From Hymenolepis diminuta (taxonomy: Eukaryota > Platyhelminthes > Cestoda > Cyclophyllidea > Hymenolepididae): 64,000 bases of DNA. Both the position numbers and the translations under genes were made by a program. How positions within the stretch are numbered: the first letter of the stretch is position 1; the number at the start of each line of letters is the position of its first letter. The stretch lies in assembly GCA_900708905.1 (NCBI GenBank), contig CAADRB010000001.1, positions 2,521,831 to 2,585,830 of the forward strand. The letters are read 5' to 3'. This document shows positions 1-14,500 of the stretch, piece after piece. The notes beneath the pieces were generated by a model that saw only the letters and a program-made list of their open reading frames with translations, made no database searches and was not told where the DNA came from.

Positions 1-1487
1 TATCTTGAAATAACATTACTCGGTCACAATTTCGGAACTTATAATATTTGACCTAACTTTGACAAATCGTAAATGAAACTTACAGGCAGGAGACCGATGT
101 ATAGTGATTATTTTACAGCTTTTGGCTAGTTACATGAAAAATGTTGAAACATATTTCGTGATTCATCGGCATTCTTACGTATTTATCCTATCGAAACTTT
201 CCAATTTACTGAAAAGCATAAAGTGATATTCACGCGCATTTTTGTAATTTTTCAGTCCTCAGTATTCGCGTAAATTATTCAGGATGCAACAGCGCTTTGA
301 CTAATAAAAATGGCTTCAAAAGTATTTGTTGCGTCTTTCAGCGTTATAAGCGAGTGAACTGCAAGAAAAGTGTTAAGGATAGTGTTTGAATAGCAAAATG
401 TTTTCGCTTTTATGAACCTGTTGATATCTTACTAAAGAACAAGGTCACTTATTTCAAAATTTTTACGGGACAAGATAACAGCATTCGATAGCTTCTGGGT
501 TGTTTACAGTATTAAGTTATTATTCATGGAATCCAAAAATTCAGTAACTCGTCATCCCAGTTCGCTAAATTGCCAGTCTCACTCTACTCCAAACCAGGAT
601 ATTTAAAAGTAACTGAATAGGTCTACTCGATTAAAGTACAAAAGGGATGTGGTTTGGTGATCCGCTTCAGATAGTTAAACGAAGGTGAGTTTCTAGGACA
701 TACTCTGCATTCCAAGCATAAGACAGGATGCAAACTTTTACCTACTCTGGAGTATATCGCGAATCTAATTATTGAGACGTCAATATCTGGCTAAATATCT
801 CATAACAAATTATTTGTAATTCTAATCCGGTTGAGAGATTTTGGTGTCTCATTAAAACAGAATGAATATAAAAACGCAAGTAAATATTCCGAAGTGAATT
901 TAATTTAATGTGATATTATGATTTAAAAAAAACAAAACATTTTCATCAGTTGCTATTTTAGCCAGACGTGTTATCACAAATCGGAAACATTACAATTTGT
1001 ATCCTTGTTTTTGGCTTGGTAGTTAAACTAACGGTTCTCTAAGAAGCAGCTTTGGATCATTAATAAAGAAATTATCACTAATCAGAGAAAACTTCATCCT
1101 TGCATTTGTGATGCCTAAAAATTTAATTTTGATACCACTTGTAATATTCAATACTCTTTCAACGACTAAAATCACATACTTTCTTGTACCACGAACCCCA
1201 GGGTGTAGTAAACCCTGTATCAATGGAAGAGACATCGTTGTGGATATTCAAAGCCCATGAAGGAAAATTGTGCCTAGGAAAAACTCTCTCGCCACTTGCC
1301 CAATTGAAAATAGCTTTTTCATGATCGCCATGCAATCAAAATGCTCCATGGAATAATGAAACATAAAATTGCGGAAAATAGCTGTTATTGAAAATTTCTT
1401 TCACTAACGTAACCTTAGGATTAAAACAGCGAAAAGTCGGGCGTTAAAAATCGAGTTATAAGGTCAAGAAAAACAAAAACAACTTCA

Positions 1488-1502
1488 AATAATAATAATA
1501 AT
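1488..1502. repeat. AAT trinucleotide tract (5 units)
   Basis: Five perfect AAT units. A simple microsatellite. Confidence 0.8.
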
Positions 1503-3495
1503 AAAATTTGATTAACCAAATTTATCTTTTTCTTCATATTTGAAGGTGAAAATTATACTTCACCTTTCCTATTCTTGATAAGACCAACGACCAAAGGAAC
1601 TTGTTTCCTGAATAAATGTTATTTAAAAGTTTAACTTAATTTGTTATACCCCTATTTAATACTGAAGTTTGATTTCAGTTAATGTAAGACAAATAAATTT
1701 TTAAAATTTACGCTTTTGTTTGTTGGAAAATATTTTTTACTGACACTATTAAAGTCCAGTTTACAAACATTTTTCTTTGATGAAATGGAATAGATGGCAA
1801 AATTGCGTTAAGATCGCAAGTGTTTGTCTTTCAATTTTTCACCATCAGCAGCGTAGACATGCTCAAAACAATTACAGGATGAGGTGTATTGTTACAGAGC
1901 TCTTTTATAACTTGTATTACCTGTCACTTTGTTTGTCAGGCGGACTCCTGGTCATTAATTTCTCGCTCCAATATCACCACCTCTCTTTCTCTTGCAATTA
2001 TTGAGGCCCTTCAGTAAGTTTGGGTACATTTGGATTATTGTCTGTGTCATTTAACAGCTTATGAAGCAAGAGAAAATAAAACGTGACACCTTAATGAGAA
2101 GTAACAAAAGCGTAATATATGATAATACTAATCAGAAAAGGGCTCTATGTGATCAAATAATAATCATTTTAAATTATTTAATATAATTATAACTGTACTG
2201 ACCTGCAGTTGCATAAATGAAAATATCGTCTACTGGCAAACCCAGTCAGAAGTATTAATGATTTTCAATTTTGTTGATATGCTTTGATATACTTTGCTTA
2301 TTTTCATTCTAATATCCTGACTTTAGTATATGATTAGCATAATGTGAATAATAATTACTATTTGAAACATTGAAAAATGATTTAATGTCCAACCGAAGAG
2401 GCTATTCATGTCATTCACTATATTCTGACAGAAAAAGAGCAGTCTGTAAATTCATCTAGCTTCGAAGTTTTCGTCTGAGGAGTCTCTTGATCATTTTAAG
2501 CTACAATCAATACACAGAAACCTCCCTCTCCCCCGATATAGCTGCCCTTATAAAGGCAAATTAAAATATATTTAAATAAAAATATCTCGAATTAATCTAA
2601 TTATATACTAACGCACTGAATTTACGTTAATGACTTCGCAGGCACTTTCACTTTTAATTTATAACTTTCCTTTCAAATACTTTCAATACTTATTGGTATT
2701 AACATCATTGTTTGAATATCAAAATAAATTTCAGTTTATCACTTAACTAACCAGTATGCACCTTCATGTTTATACTCAAAATAACGTCAACAATATCGAA
2801 GCTCCTATCGTTAGATTTAAACATTCATTGAGATTTTAAGCAATTTCGCTACAATTTTGAAATAGCGATGTGCTTGAGAATGTTTTAAAAACACTGCTTC
2901 TTTGAAATTTATTTCCACAAATAAAAACATAGCAAGTGTATAGAAAACAGCTCTCTTAATTTTTTATTGCATTTCATTCTCAAGGAAAAAGAGTAATTTT
3001 TAAAGTTGACAATTAGTAGAAGGTGAGAAATTATTTTAACAATTTTAAAGTAAATAGTAAATATCATTGCGGAATTGCTTCTAATTAGAGATCTTTAGGC
3101 CTATAATAATATGTCAGTGTCTTGTCAAACAAGCACTGCTATGTTGAAAAATTGTTACTTATCTCATCTTTCCGCGCTTTGCTGTAGCGATCAAGGCTCT
3201 TCAAGATCTGATTTCCTTTTTCTGACCCCTCTTCGCGTTTCAAGCCTTACCGAACTTGTTTAACGTTGACCTTATTGAGATGTTTTCGGGTGATAATAAT
3301 TTTGCACTGTAATAGACAACTGTGATGATTCATAAGGAAAATATTATATCATTTTTATTTAATAACTTAATATTATCAATATAAAGCATTAATCCACAAT
3401 AAAAGGTTTCAGAGCAAACTAAAATAGTACAATTAGATCACTTATTGAAACTTTAAAGATAAATTTTACCAAATCAAGTAGCTGCATTGATCGCC

Positions 3496-3511
3496 AAATA
3501 AATAAATAAAT
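3496..3511. repeat. AAAT tetranucleotide tract (4 units)
   Basis: Four perfect AAAT units in AT-rich DNA. Confidence 0.75.
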
Positions 3512-5035
3512 GGAACAAATATTTTTCTATTAAATGTTTTGTTAATATGATAAAACCAACGCACATTAAAGGAGGATATTTGATAAGCTTAATTAATGCT
3601 AATATATATCTTAATTAACAGTAAAGTTCAATTATTAGCACAGGTGTACCTGCTTCAGACAATCTAATCTTATTGAAATAATCGTTTCTCCACTGGGTCT
3701 CAAAGAGCATTTTCTCTCTCTTTTAAAATATTTTAAATCTGGACCATTGTTTATAAATATGCTTTTGGTCTAAGAAATTTACAGGCAGTAACATGCCAAA
3801 TAGTAGAAATAATTTTTATTTTAAAAGACGCACCATTTACTTAACAGTGAGTAAGAATAATTTTTCTTAATAAAAGAGGAATGTAAAAGGAGTATTCTTC
3901 TTAATATGAAATGTTGATTGAAATCTCAATCTGTTTTTGAATTCATTTTTTCCTTAAAAATGTTCAGTTACGTTGTTAAGTCATTTTATATGCTATGATT
4001 AGATGTTATGAATAACAGTTTTTAATGAAGTAAGACTGAACTGCGATGGAGTCATAGTTTTGGACCGATATGATCTAGATAACACTTAGCTACAATTGAT
4101 TCACACCTGGAGAGATAAGATGGCATTCAGTTACTTCAAGACATTTTATATATGAATGCAAATTTCCACCATATTATTGACCATTGGAGATAAAGCGACC
4201 TCCGAACGGAGAGCAATTTTTGTCATAAATATCTGTCAAACTGTCAGGAGCGGTATGCGTCCGTTAACTGATAAGGTTGATGTGCAAACTGGCGACCAAG
4301 GAAGGAAATTGATTACACTGAGATAAAACGATAACTCTTTAGCTTTGAGAGTTGTTTATTGGCATCCTTACAAGTTCTCTACGTTTTCTGCATTAAAATA
4401 AGCATTCAAGATTCCTTTCGTGTATCTATTTCAATTAAGTAATCACTTTCTTTTTATAAAAAGTTTGAATCTTAAAAATTTCTACACTTGGAGAATTAGT
4501 TTAAGTAGAGGTTCGCATGATATGGAAACCATCCTTCATAAGACAAATCTTAGGTGAGTAATATTTCATCTGGACTACTACTACTACCCTAATTAAGTAC
4601 CGTCAAATTAAAAATCTTTGTTTGATCTACTTTTATTTTTGATACAAAAAATATAATTTTTAACCTTAGGAGGCGGTTGATATCAGTTAACATTAAGTCC
4701 AACAAATGATAAAGGGGTAATAGATCAAATGATGCTAAAACAAACGTTAATGTATCAAGGAATTTGACTTCATATGAACTTTAAATTCGAGTTGCATAAC
4801 ATTTTAACAATGATCAGTTCATGTTTCAAATTTCAAATTTCATGATTTGTCTTCTGGATTGACCCAAATTCATGTTTTTTGATACCTGATTGGGCCTTTC
4901 ATTATGATTATTCGGTGTTTTCTTGATAAGCCTTTTAATTCTGAATGTCCCTATTCCAAAATTTCTGGAAGCACACGAATGTTTACCAGTGATAACTAAT
5001 AATCAACTCATCACAGATTAAACTGCACCGGGAGA

Positions 5036-5053
5036 ATATATATATATATATAT
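5036..5053. repeat. AT dinucleotide array
   Basis: Nine AT units, uninterrupted. Confidence 0.8.
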
Positions 5054-8029
5054 GTAATAGAGTCTAGTCATTATCCTGAAAAAACTTCTGTTTGACCTTA
5101 AAATTCAATTGTACTAATTGAAAACAACTATTACAATCAAAATGCATTTAGAAGCCTTCATATTTCCCCGGTCATTCGACATTCACTCATCAGGTAACGT
5201 GTTAATGTGGGCTTCATAAGGTTATTAATTGATTTGGTCAACTTCATTCAACTCTGCAGTGCCAGAGAAAAGCAGATTAACTTAATCAGCTATCTAACCA
5301 GTTTAAAACCTTTGTATAATACCTTAAGTTTATGAGTCAACTGAGTTCATGATTCCAGATAGTAAATAAAATTCCAGTGAATACACTGAAATTATCGAAA
5401 TATATTTATAAAAAAAACTGTTGATGCATTCCACGATAGAATTATGACTTCTTTTACTTCTGGATATTTTTAACATGTTTAATTTTCAAACAATTTCAAA
5501 AATTTTAATTTTAAGTATGATGGACGAAAATGGTTTATATATTTTTAGCTCAGCAAGATAGAAACGTGAATTAAAATAACTGTTTTTAACTACCATCCTG
5601 TTTTAATGAGACTGGATAGAAGTTTTAAAATTTCAAATCGACAGAGTTGTGCAATTTCAGAAAAAGGAAATATGAAAATTTGTGTCCCGGTAAAAGCTGG
5701 GGTTCACCTCAATGGACGCTGACTTTGAGACCCTAATAGACTTAAAACTCTTATGGACAAACAAATGCCCATCGTATCATAAAATGACAATCTTCTCAGT
5801 CACTAACAGTTATTTCTCTTTACGACTAGTAAATTTGATATTAAATTCAACTGAAATTTTTCTCTCAAGGACCCATATTTATGTTTAAACTAGTTAAATA
5901 ATTTGTTTTTAATTTAAATATCATTAAAATTTCATTTTCTCTTGTGGTACCCAAAGTAAACTTGGCCATGTCAAATCGTGTTTGGTAGCATCTTTCTCTC
6001 ATTAATGCAAGGGGCGCAGAAATAAACGGAACAGCGCACTACTTAATATTAAAAGCATACAATCTAAATTGAAAACAAAAGGATGTCAACATTTTAAAGC
6101 CCTGATTTTATTTTCCACATTCCGTTAACCACTCCTCCATGATCATCTTTCATTTTATTATTTCCTAATGCTTTTGCAGAATTAAATAAGCTAAGAACCT
6201 TGTCGTGTTCATTTGTCAGACTAATAAGAATTTTATTCTCCCGCAGAGTGTATTTTATTAACGTGCCACAACAGTATTATTTTACTAAAATATTTAAATG
6301 AATATTTTTCAGAATGAATTGTTGGCTAGTATCTATCGCCAATATTATCTCCTTCCCATTGGCCGAGACTGCACAACCAATAAATGCGCAAACTCATAAT
6401 AATTGAAACTTTACTCTTACGCACTTTAACAAATAATACATTACGAGTGGAATAATTACATAACTATTTTGTAAGTTGCTGTATTTCCGAAACGAATTAT
6501 AAATTTTTTAACAAAAATTATGCACAAATATATGTAATGTACCTCTTACAAGTGTAACAAAGTTGATATATAATAGCGCTAAATTTATATTATTAATTTA
6601 TTTATTCACTGCCCTTACTTATGTGGTCATTATCATCAAACATTTCTAACATAAATCAAATTAAATGCTATAAACAAATGTTCAGTAATAAATCCTAAAA
6701 TAAAACCCATTTAATATGATTTTTATGTCAAGCTAAAATAAGTATTTATAAAATATTATATATTTTAATTACATACTTATGTATTATAATTCATTATAAA
6801 TGGAAATTAAATTTCTATAAGTTTACAATTCAACCGTAAAAATATGTAAGCACCACTTTAATATTGAAAGAAATCTAAGATTATACTACTTATACATTTG
6901 TAAAAGCAAATTCATTCAATTTGCTCTTTTTTTATTCGCAGAAAACGGACTTATATCATTTTTATAAGTACCAACCCATTACTAATTCACGTATTTGATC
7001 GACCTCTTTCTGGATTTGTTTTTTAAAGGTTTCATAATAAGATTTGACAGGCTTTATTCTGCAAGAAGTTAAAAGTTTCAGTTTTGAAATATCGAAAAAT
7101 ATTTTACCGTGGCGGTGGCAGGTAAATGGAACAGAAGTTCAAGCGACTAAAAAATATCGCTTGAGAACTGCTGACAACTACGAATAAAAGAGAGGGGCCA
7201 TAGGGTTTCAAATATTAGCCAATCAGCTCTATTTCATGTTTAATATTGTTAAATTTAAATTTACACTATTTTTGAGAAAAATGAATATAATATATCGGCA
7301 AGTGATGAGATTTTCAAAGCGTAATTAAAATAGAGGAAAGTAAATAACTTTACTTTATCATTTTATTTTTCATAATTTAAATGTATATGTTGACATATTT
7401 TGATTACAAATTGATCCATATACTCGTAATTGTATGAGTATTTTTAAATGTAAACGTGTATGCTAATAATCCATAAAACAAAATATTTCAAAAGCTAAGC
7501 AAAAACTCTTTTTTTGTATTTCCTTATTGCATATTTCATTATAAAGGGGGATAGAGATGTCAAGCTGAGATTACTTTATTTATAATGATTAATATGTTAT
7601 TAAATGGGTTCTATTTTTGGCAATTTAAGGTTATTCATTTTATTATAAAAACTTGTTTTATAATTTATTCACTGATATATTACTGAGACAATGGACAGTC
7701 AGCAAAACAATGGATGAGAAATTTCTTCCTTAATCTTGAGTCTGGCTAAAGTTAATTAAAATAAATCGTCTTTTTATTCAGCCATTTTGCACCTAAACTG
7801 ATTTTTCAAAATTATCTAGATTTGCGTGTCCGCTTGTAGAATTATATAATTCAGCAATTTTACTAGAATACACTACTTTAAATTGGGAAAAACTGAAAAA
7901 TGACTATGAAATAAGTGGAAGTGTTAGTTTTCTTCCCGTTTGGCTCAATAATCCAGATACAGATTCATCCACCACTTTCTTTTATTTGATAAGAATATAA
8001 ATATTTTACCAAGTTTCTTTCTGTTTGAG

Positions 8030-8559
8030 AAAGGAAATATTTGGTTCGTCATGTTATAGATTTAATGCTTGTGTTTTTGAGGTTTCATAATTATTTGTTG
8101 GAATTATGTTCAGAATTCCATGTTCTGATCATGGAATCCAGAAACAGTTACTGTTTCGAGTACTTGGTCACAAAGGCAAAGATGCCCCGGAAGCAGACTT
8201 GTTGCCCATTCATGCAACGGACTATATATCGAGTGACACGCAATCTCGCTCGACTTGATCTTGGATTCACGTGTCCTGATGTTGAAGGAAGTGGTGCATC
8301 TCATGCATCATCAACTGCGACGCCAACCTTAAACAAGCGAAAAAAGAAGCCTCTGGGAGGAGATCATAGGGACTCTGAGACCAGGGCAAGATCAGTAGGT
8401 GTACTGAGCTGGCTTGTAAAAGGAACTATTGGAAGGAAGCTACCCTCTCTGAATCACTCGGATACTTTATCTTCGGTTCCTCCAATGGAAAGTAACGACG
8501 CTGGACACGATGATGATACACTGAATGATCCTAGGATTCCTCAAACTTTGGAAATGGAG
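8030..8559 (+). CDS. Coding exon 1 of the visible gene (first block found; probably internal)
   Basis: Open frame with no stop from 8029 through the donor GAG|GTAAAG at 8559/8560 (phase 0). An in-frame TGA at 8026-8028 overlaps the candidate acceptor ctttctgtttgag|A, so the block starts at 8030 or later. Other acceptors in frame are ttatag|A (8060) and tttttgag|G (8082). The first about 45 residues are amphipathic (for example VIDLMLVFLRFHNYLLELC) and resemble a helical-repeat segment more than a membrane helix, because Arg, His and Glu interrupt it. A CC pair at residues 57-58 follows a basic PRKQ. The second half is low complexity and acidic at the end, with one ordered-looking patch LSWLVKG at residues 125-131. 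No family was recognised. Confidence 0.82.
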
Positions 8560-11500
8560 GTAAAGATAGCCTTTTATAACCTATTTTTAATCAACTTTAT
8601 GTACAATTCTTACACACAATAGAAAAGTAATTTTGTCTTTTACATGGTTAAAGATGGTTGCCTTTTTACCAAGTAAAGGTGTGCTTTATGGGAAAATTTT
8701 TGAAAACCTAGGTACTTAAAAAATTAATATACCTAAAATAAAGTTAAAATAATCTTTCAGATATTCAAATGTCATTTATGTAGCAAGTTAGTTGAACGAA
8801 TCTGTTTATCATAACACCGTAATAAATGTAATTGAGAAACACTCTTCAGGATATAATCTTAGTATACTTTAAAGAATTAACTATTTAAATATAAAATATC
8901 CATTTAAATCAATGAAAATTTTCTATTTGAAAGTCAATTAACTTGAAAAATCATGCCAAACAGGTGTTTCAAATTTGATCAAAACCAAAATGTTCTTTTT
9001 TTATTTGCTAGATGTGTTTAAAACAAAATTTAAAGATGATCTAATAAATTAAAGCACGGCAAATTCATTTGCATTGGTCATTTTTAGAGAAATTTAAAAA
9101 TATTTAATTAACATTTTGTCTATGTTTTTCAACAATTTGTAGTTAGAATTTATAGCACTGGGTTAATTTAAGATTTATTTTACCATTTCTTTATATTCAT
9201 TCATTTTTCCATTTGATTTTATTTAATCCCTAGTTGCATATGATACTTTATCACCTCTTTATCCTCCAAAATTTAATTATATTTCAACACGTGGACAATT
9301 TGATTCCCCGGCTAACAGCGGCCAAATAACCATTTGTTGACTTAAAGTTTATGAATTACAGAAAGTTATCTTAGAAAGTTCTAAGAAGCAACTTTTTAGT
9401 CAGTTTGTTTTAAACTCCACATCTAATGCAGAAAATGATAAATGGTTTTTTATAGAATCTACGTATTTAACTTCGTGTCCCCTCATCTGTGCTCAAAACC
9501 GATTTCTCCATCCCTGAGGTAAAGAATACCTGACAGTCTATAAACTGTTTATTTAGTCTTCCTTCGCAGAAATTTTAATTAAACGTAACATTAGACCGCT
9601 TCAATTGTAAAATACTGTCGTTTACCGTTTTTCGCACCTTTCATTATATAGATTCCGTTCGTTTTTATGAGAATTTTAATACGCTTTTCTTTTAATTTTC
9701 ATGTGCTAAAAATGCTGGAACTTCAAAAGAGAAAAATCTTTACTGTGGTTTACGGTGATATTAAATATGAAATGCTTCAAGTTTGTTAAAAAATTTCGAT
9801 GATTATGATCACATTGCTGTAAGAGCTTAACATCCTGATCGTAAAAACAAAAAATATTGAGATTTTTTATTTTTCGCTACAATCTTCCTTTTTTTAAAGC
9901 ACTACTTATATTAAAACTCTTTTTAATAGCATCTTCACTGCAAATAAAATTTTAATTCTATAAGGTAGTATATCGGAGTGGATAATATTTAAACAAGTTT
10001 TCTCTAAAATTTGCAACCATCTGTTTTTTGTTTATCTGAAGACAAATTGCATTTTTGTTATGATCCGCAGCAATGCTGATAATTTTTAAAGTATTTCATT
10101 GCGGCAAAGCAATTCAACAGGGATAAGCAAAGTTAAACGAAGGATAAGGGATGGGAATAGAAAAATTAGCGTCAAAAGTGTTAATTCCTCTGCTTTTTTG
10201 ACCCAGATTGCTGTTAGCTGCTTCACATTTTAAAAAACATTAACCGTCCTCTGGATTGCTGAAAAATTTTTTCATGACCTCAAGTACCTATTGACTTGAG
10301 AGAGTGGCCGGTCTTGCCGGTTTGACTCCTTTCTTATTTTGAAGGCCAAAAAGACAGCATGATATCATGTAATGTTAAGCACTTTATATCCATTTAAAGT
10401 GTTAGAGATCACAGATCATTTTACATAAATATTACGTAATTTCCTGCTCATTCACAATGATATTGAAAAGTACTTGAGAAATCATTTATTTACTTTGATA
10501 AATTGTTGGAAATTATGCCACTACATTATAGCCCCTTAAATTGTATCGTATTTGATTTGAATAACAAGTATGAAGAAGAAAATGATAGCATATTTGGCAG
10601 AAATTTTCCATTTTAGCGGAATAATTTTAATCAAATAAAAACTTATTTTTAATGTTTGTTTTTAATCTTGTCCCCGTGTATACCTTATAATCAAATTACT
10701 GATTATAGCAGAATTTTATTACTTTCGTACATAAAATATTCATTAACTCAAATACATGCAAAAGCTTTTAAAAATTTGTTAAATATATGTTACAATTCCC
10801 AGGCTCATTGCTATAGTTCATCAACAAATAAAAAACAAAAGCAAAAAATTTAACTATGCAAAATCAGTTGTGCATAAAATTCGTTTTTTAATTTTACTGA
10901 AAAGCGTAAGTAACGATCAATAAGAGATAGAGAGAAGGGGATCAAAAAGGATTGTCAAAAGGATTACGCATTCAACATTAGGATTGGGGTAGTAAAGTTT
11001 TCGCTGCTTCATGCTCGAAAATTCAAATTCCGTAGCTCGTCCTCCAGATCTCTGGTCAACATTTTATCCGCAATAACTAGTGCCTGTCGGCTCGTCGTTT
11101 GATTTTGACGTCGGGCGTGCCACTCCATTTCATTTCTCCTTTTGAAAGCCGAAAAAGCGACATTCACTTACATGATCTTAAGCGGTTATTATAATCTGGG
11201 AACAGCACAGCTCACAGGGTTCAATTCTTCCAAGATAAATTTAAATAATAATATTGAATGTTAATTTTGACTGATCTGAAATATGAGGGTTTTCCTCATA
11301 GAAAGAATCAGATAAAATGTAAAAGCAATTATCTAAGTATCACAATTAATGAATCTATGGTGAAGATAATGTCTTAATTTAATTTTGTTATAGCAATATA
11401 TTTATTAAAACTTAAAAAAATGGGGCAGCTAAAACGTCATAATTTCAATTTATTTGCAATAACTCGTAACATTTCTCTTATTTATTCAGGGTTTAATGCG

Positions 11501-14500
11501 CTGATCATGTAAAACTTTTAATTATAAAGGAAAGTCAAATTTTTTTGCAGTATCATCTTTGGTATTTCATTTTACCCGGTTCAGGATGAAACTATGGAGA
11601 ATGTAGATGCATCCGATCAAATTCTCTTAAAACAGAAGAGGAAGCTTCTTCGGCGACAGAAAATCTATGACATGGAAAACTCATTAGATGCTACTACATC
11701 AGGGTATGCTCATTTAATACGTAAATGATATAATTTATGCAATTCTGTTCTGTAATAAAACTAGTCCTAAATTTATGTATCCTAAAACATGGACAAAAAA
11801 GATTGAGAAATTTCTGCAAAAAATTTCTGATTTAATATCGACTCTCGTACTTCAAGATATTTTAAAAATAGACTATTTCATAGATTGAATTAGGAACAAT
11901 TCATGTCTCTGTAGAATTCGGATCATGAATATGATGCAATTAACTATCAGTTTTTCGAAGGTCATTTTAACTTGGATAAAAAAATTAATTTAACCTGAAC
12001 ACCAAATATTTTTCTTTAATCTTTAAATTTTTTTATTGAGAACAACATGAGCCACTAAATTAACGTAAACACAAAAAATAACATGAAATTATCTTTTATG
12101 GTCCCTCTAATTAAAATTGGTCAAATCATTTAAGGTAATTAAATCGGCTAACAATCATCCAGGAGAGAAGAGCTGCATGCCCTAACAAGCTAACCAGTTG
12201 ATATGCTAACGGAAGTCATAATCTAACTGCGTTGGCTTATAAGGCCTTAAGAAGCAAAAATACGCAATTTGATTAAAAATATTTTTCAAATTAATGTGAA
12301 GTCGATTCAGGAATCATCTCTAACTTTTTATCCTCTGTTGAATGACTTACAGTTAAATAATGCTTTATCTGATCACGAGAAGATCGCCACAATTATTCCC
12401 CTTTCTGTTCAAGTCTGGACTTAAGTTGATATCTCATGAGAAAAATCTTTAATAATTTCAGATATTATAAATCGCAAAATTTGAGTAAAATTATAAATGG
12501 TTAATTTAAACAGTAAAAACGTAGTTAAAAATTTAATTTCAAAATTTAATCTTTAAAAATAAAATAAAATAATATTTATCGATTTTTTTGCTTTTCTCAA
12601 TACTTTATAGAAATTGGAGTGAAGAAAAAATGGCAATGCCTGAAATGGAATCAAAACCAATTGAGGACAGTCAAGAACTGTTTCGGTCGGTTCAAAATAA
12701 ACCTCCTTCCAGAACAGGTAAACTAATCTAAATTGTACTAATGAAATCAAAAGAAATATGCTCTCCAGCTTTACATTTGTAGGAGCAGGTAGTTTTTTTT
12801 GTCCTGAGCTAACTGCAGAAAGACAGAGTTTTTAATTCAAGAGTGGAGACTTTTATTATGGCTGACCATATAAGCTTCCTTCAGGAAGAGGAAATTAGTT
12901 CTTATAATTCACCTTAAGGGCTGTAAGGGGAACATCAATAAACCATAATTCTTACTTTTCGTTGCGATTTATTCATTATTTGTATATATATATATATATA
13001 TATATGCATTACGGGTAGAGAATTCCGATTAACTCCCCATATACAATATTAATGCAAAATATATTTCAGATTGGTATTTTTACAAGTAAATCAAGTAGTT
13101 ATTGCAATAAGAGACGTCAAATCCGAATTTTGCATGTAAATTATATATATATATATACATACATAACAAAATGATAATGAAATAAACATATATATTTTTT
13201 TATTTATTGCATGACAGATAATAAGTGGCAACATTAACCGAAGCGTTTAATGCAGGAAAATACTAAGCCGGTCATTTTCATGCAGAAAAATATGCATTAA
13301 ATAAAACTGCAATACTTTACAACCTGCAAGTTTACAACAACTTAATAATTGTAGTATCATTTCGTCATCACATATGCCAGCCCAAATAAGTTTACTTATT
13401 ACAAGTAGGTTCAAAATCCTCACTTGAATATTTAATGAAGTTTCCTCCCACGGTCTAGTTGCTGGAACGGAAAATTCGATTAATGAATCACTAAGCGATA
13501 GTGAGAACATTTTTTATTAAAATTATTTGCAATGAGCAGAGATATATTTAACACATTACTGAGACTTGTTAGATGAAAAAAATTATCATGTCGGATACAA
13601 CAAGTGTGCAAAGAAATTGGCTGTACCTCCACTTTTCTTATTTTTACGCTGCCGGATGTTTACGTTCATTTAAGAATTTAAAATTTAATGCTACTCAACA
13701 AGATGAAGAAAAAATATTCACATGAATGTTAATTTCAAACCAGTCATTGTAATTTAAAGATAGAAATGAGTGTTAAATCACGGGAAAAGTATCCATGAGG
13801 TTTAGCAGAGCTCCTTTGAAGCCAAGAATTTAAATTCTATGAATTCATATTCACAATGTTATAGGTCGGTTATTCATATGATAACTGTTGTTGGAAATAT
13901 CAGCCAATGGCCCTTATCACTTTAAAATAAGCAGGCAGCTACTTAATTTAACTGACTCTTTGGTAAATAATGTGCTAACGCACTGAGAAAACCAAGAAAT
14001 CGGATTTTACAGTTTGAAACATTAAGCCGCAGCACAGTAAAGTAAAACAAATTAGCCAAAAGTGGAAACTCCGAAGAACTCAAAAACCCGAGTTTATCTG
14101 TCTTCGGAGCTTAATCGACGGATTTCTGACATTTTTGTCTGCGCTGTATTTAACATTAATTTGACTATTTTACTGCCTTCCATGATTAAATTTGTAGAAT
14201 TTTTGTTTCAATATAAGAAATAATAATAGATAATGTTTGCAGTATTATGCGAATTCTAAAAGTTTTATTTTCCCAAATGATCGAACCCTCTCTTCCATTA
14301 TTTTTAACTTGTAAAAGACTATTTAAAATTTGATTTAGGTTGTATTTTCAAAAATAGAAGGCATAAATTCTTTGTATTTTTTCCAGATCAATTATTTTGA
14401 TTTTCAATTGCCTCATATTAGCATTTCAATTAACTAAATGAAATATCAAAAGGAAATAGTAACTTCATTAAGCGAAAATTCTAGAGCGCATAGCAGCGTC

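Larger units (their letters stand above)
1..8029. other. Upstream region: 5' flank or upstream intron(s), no firm gene
   Basis: AT-rich DNA with stops in all frames. If 8030 is a true acceptor, at least part of this is intron. Two 90-nt open blocks (1794-1883 and 4464-4553) have splice-like edges and compatible phases but are not strong enough to call. No promoter could be placed. It contains AAT and AAAT tracts and an AT run, listed separately. Confidence 0.6.

Noticed and set aside
10290..11210. Possible direct repeat pair at about 10320-10380 and 11115-11180 (TTTTGAAnGCC..AAAAAG)
   Set aside because: About 45 bases with several gaps and low identity. Not distinguishable from chance without a scored alignment.
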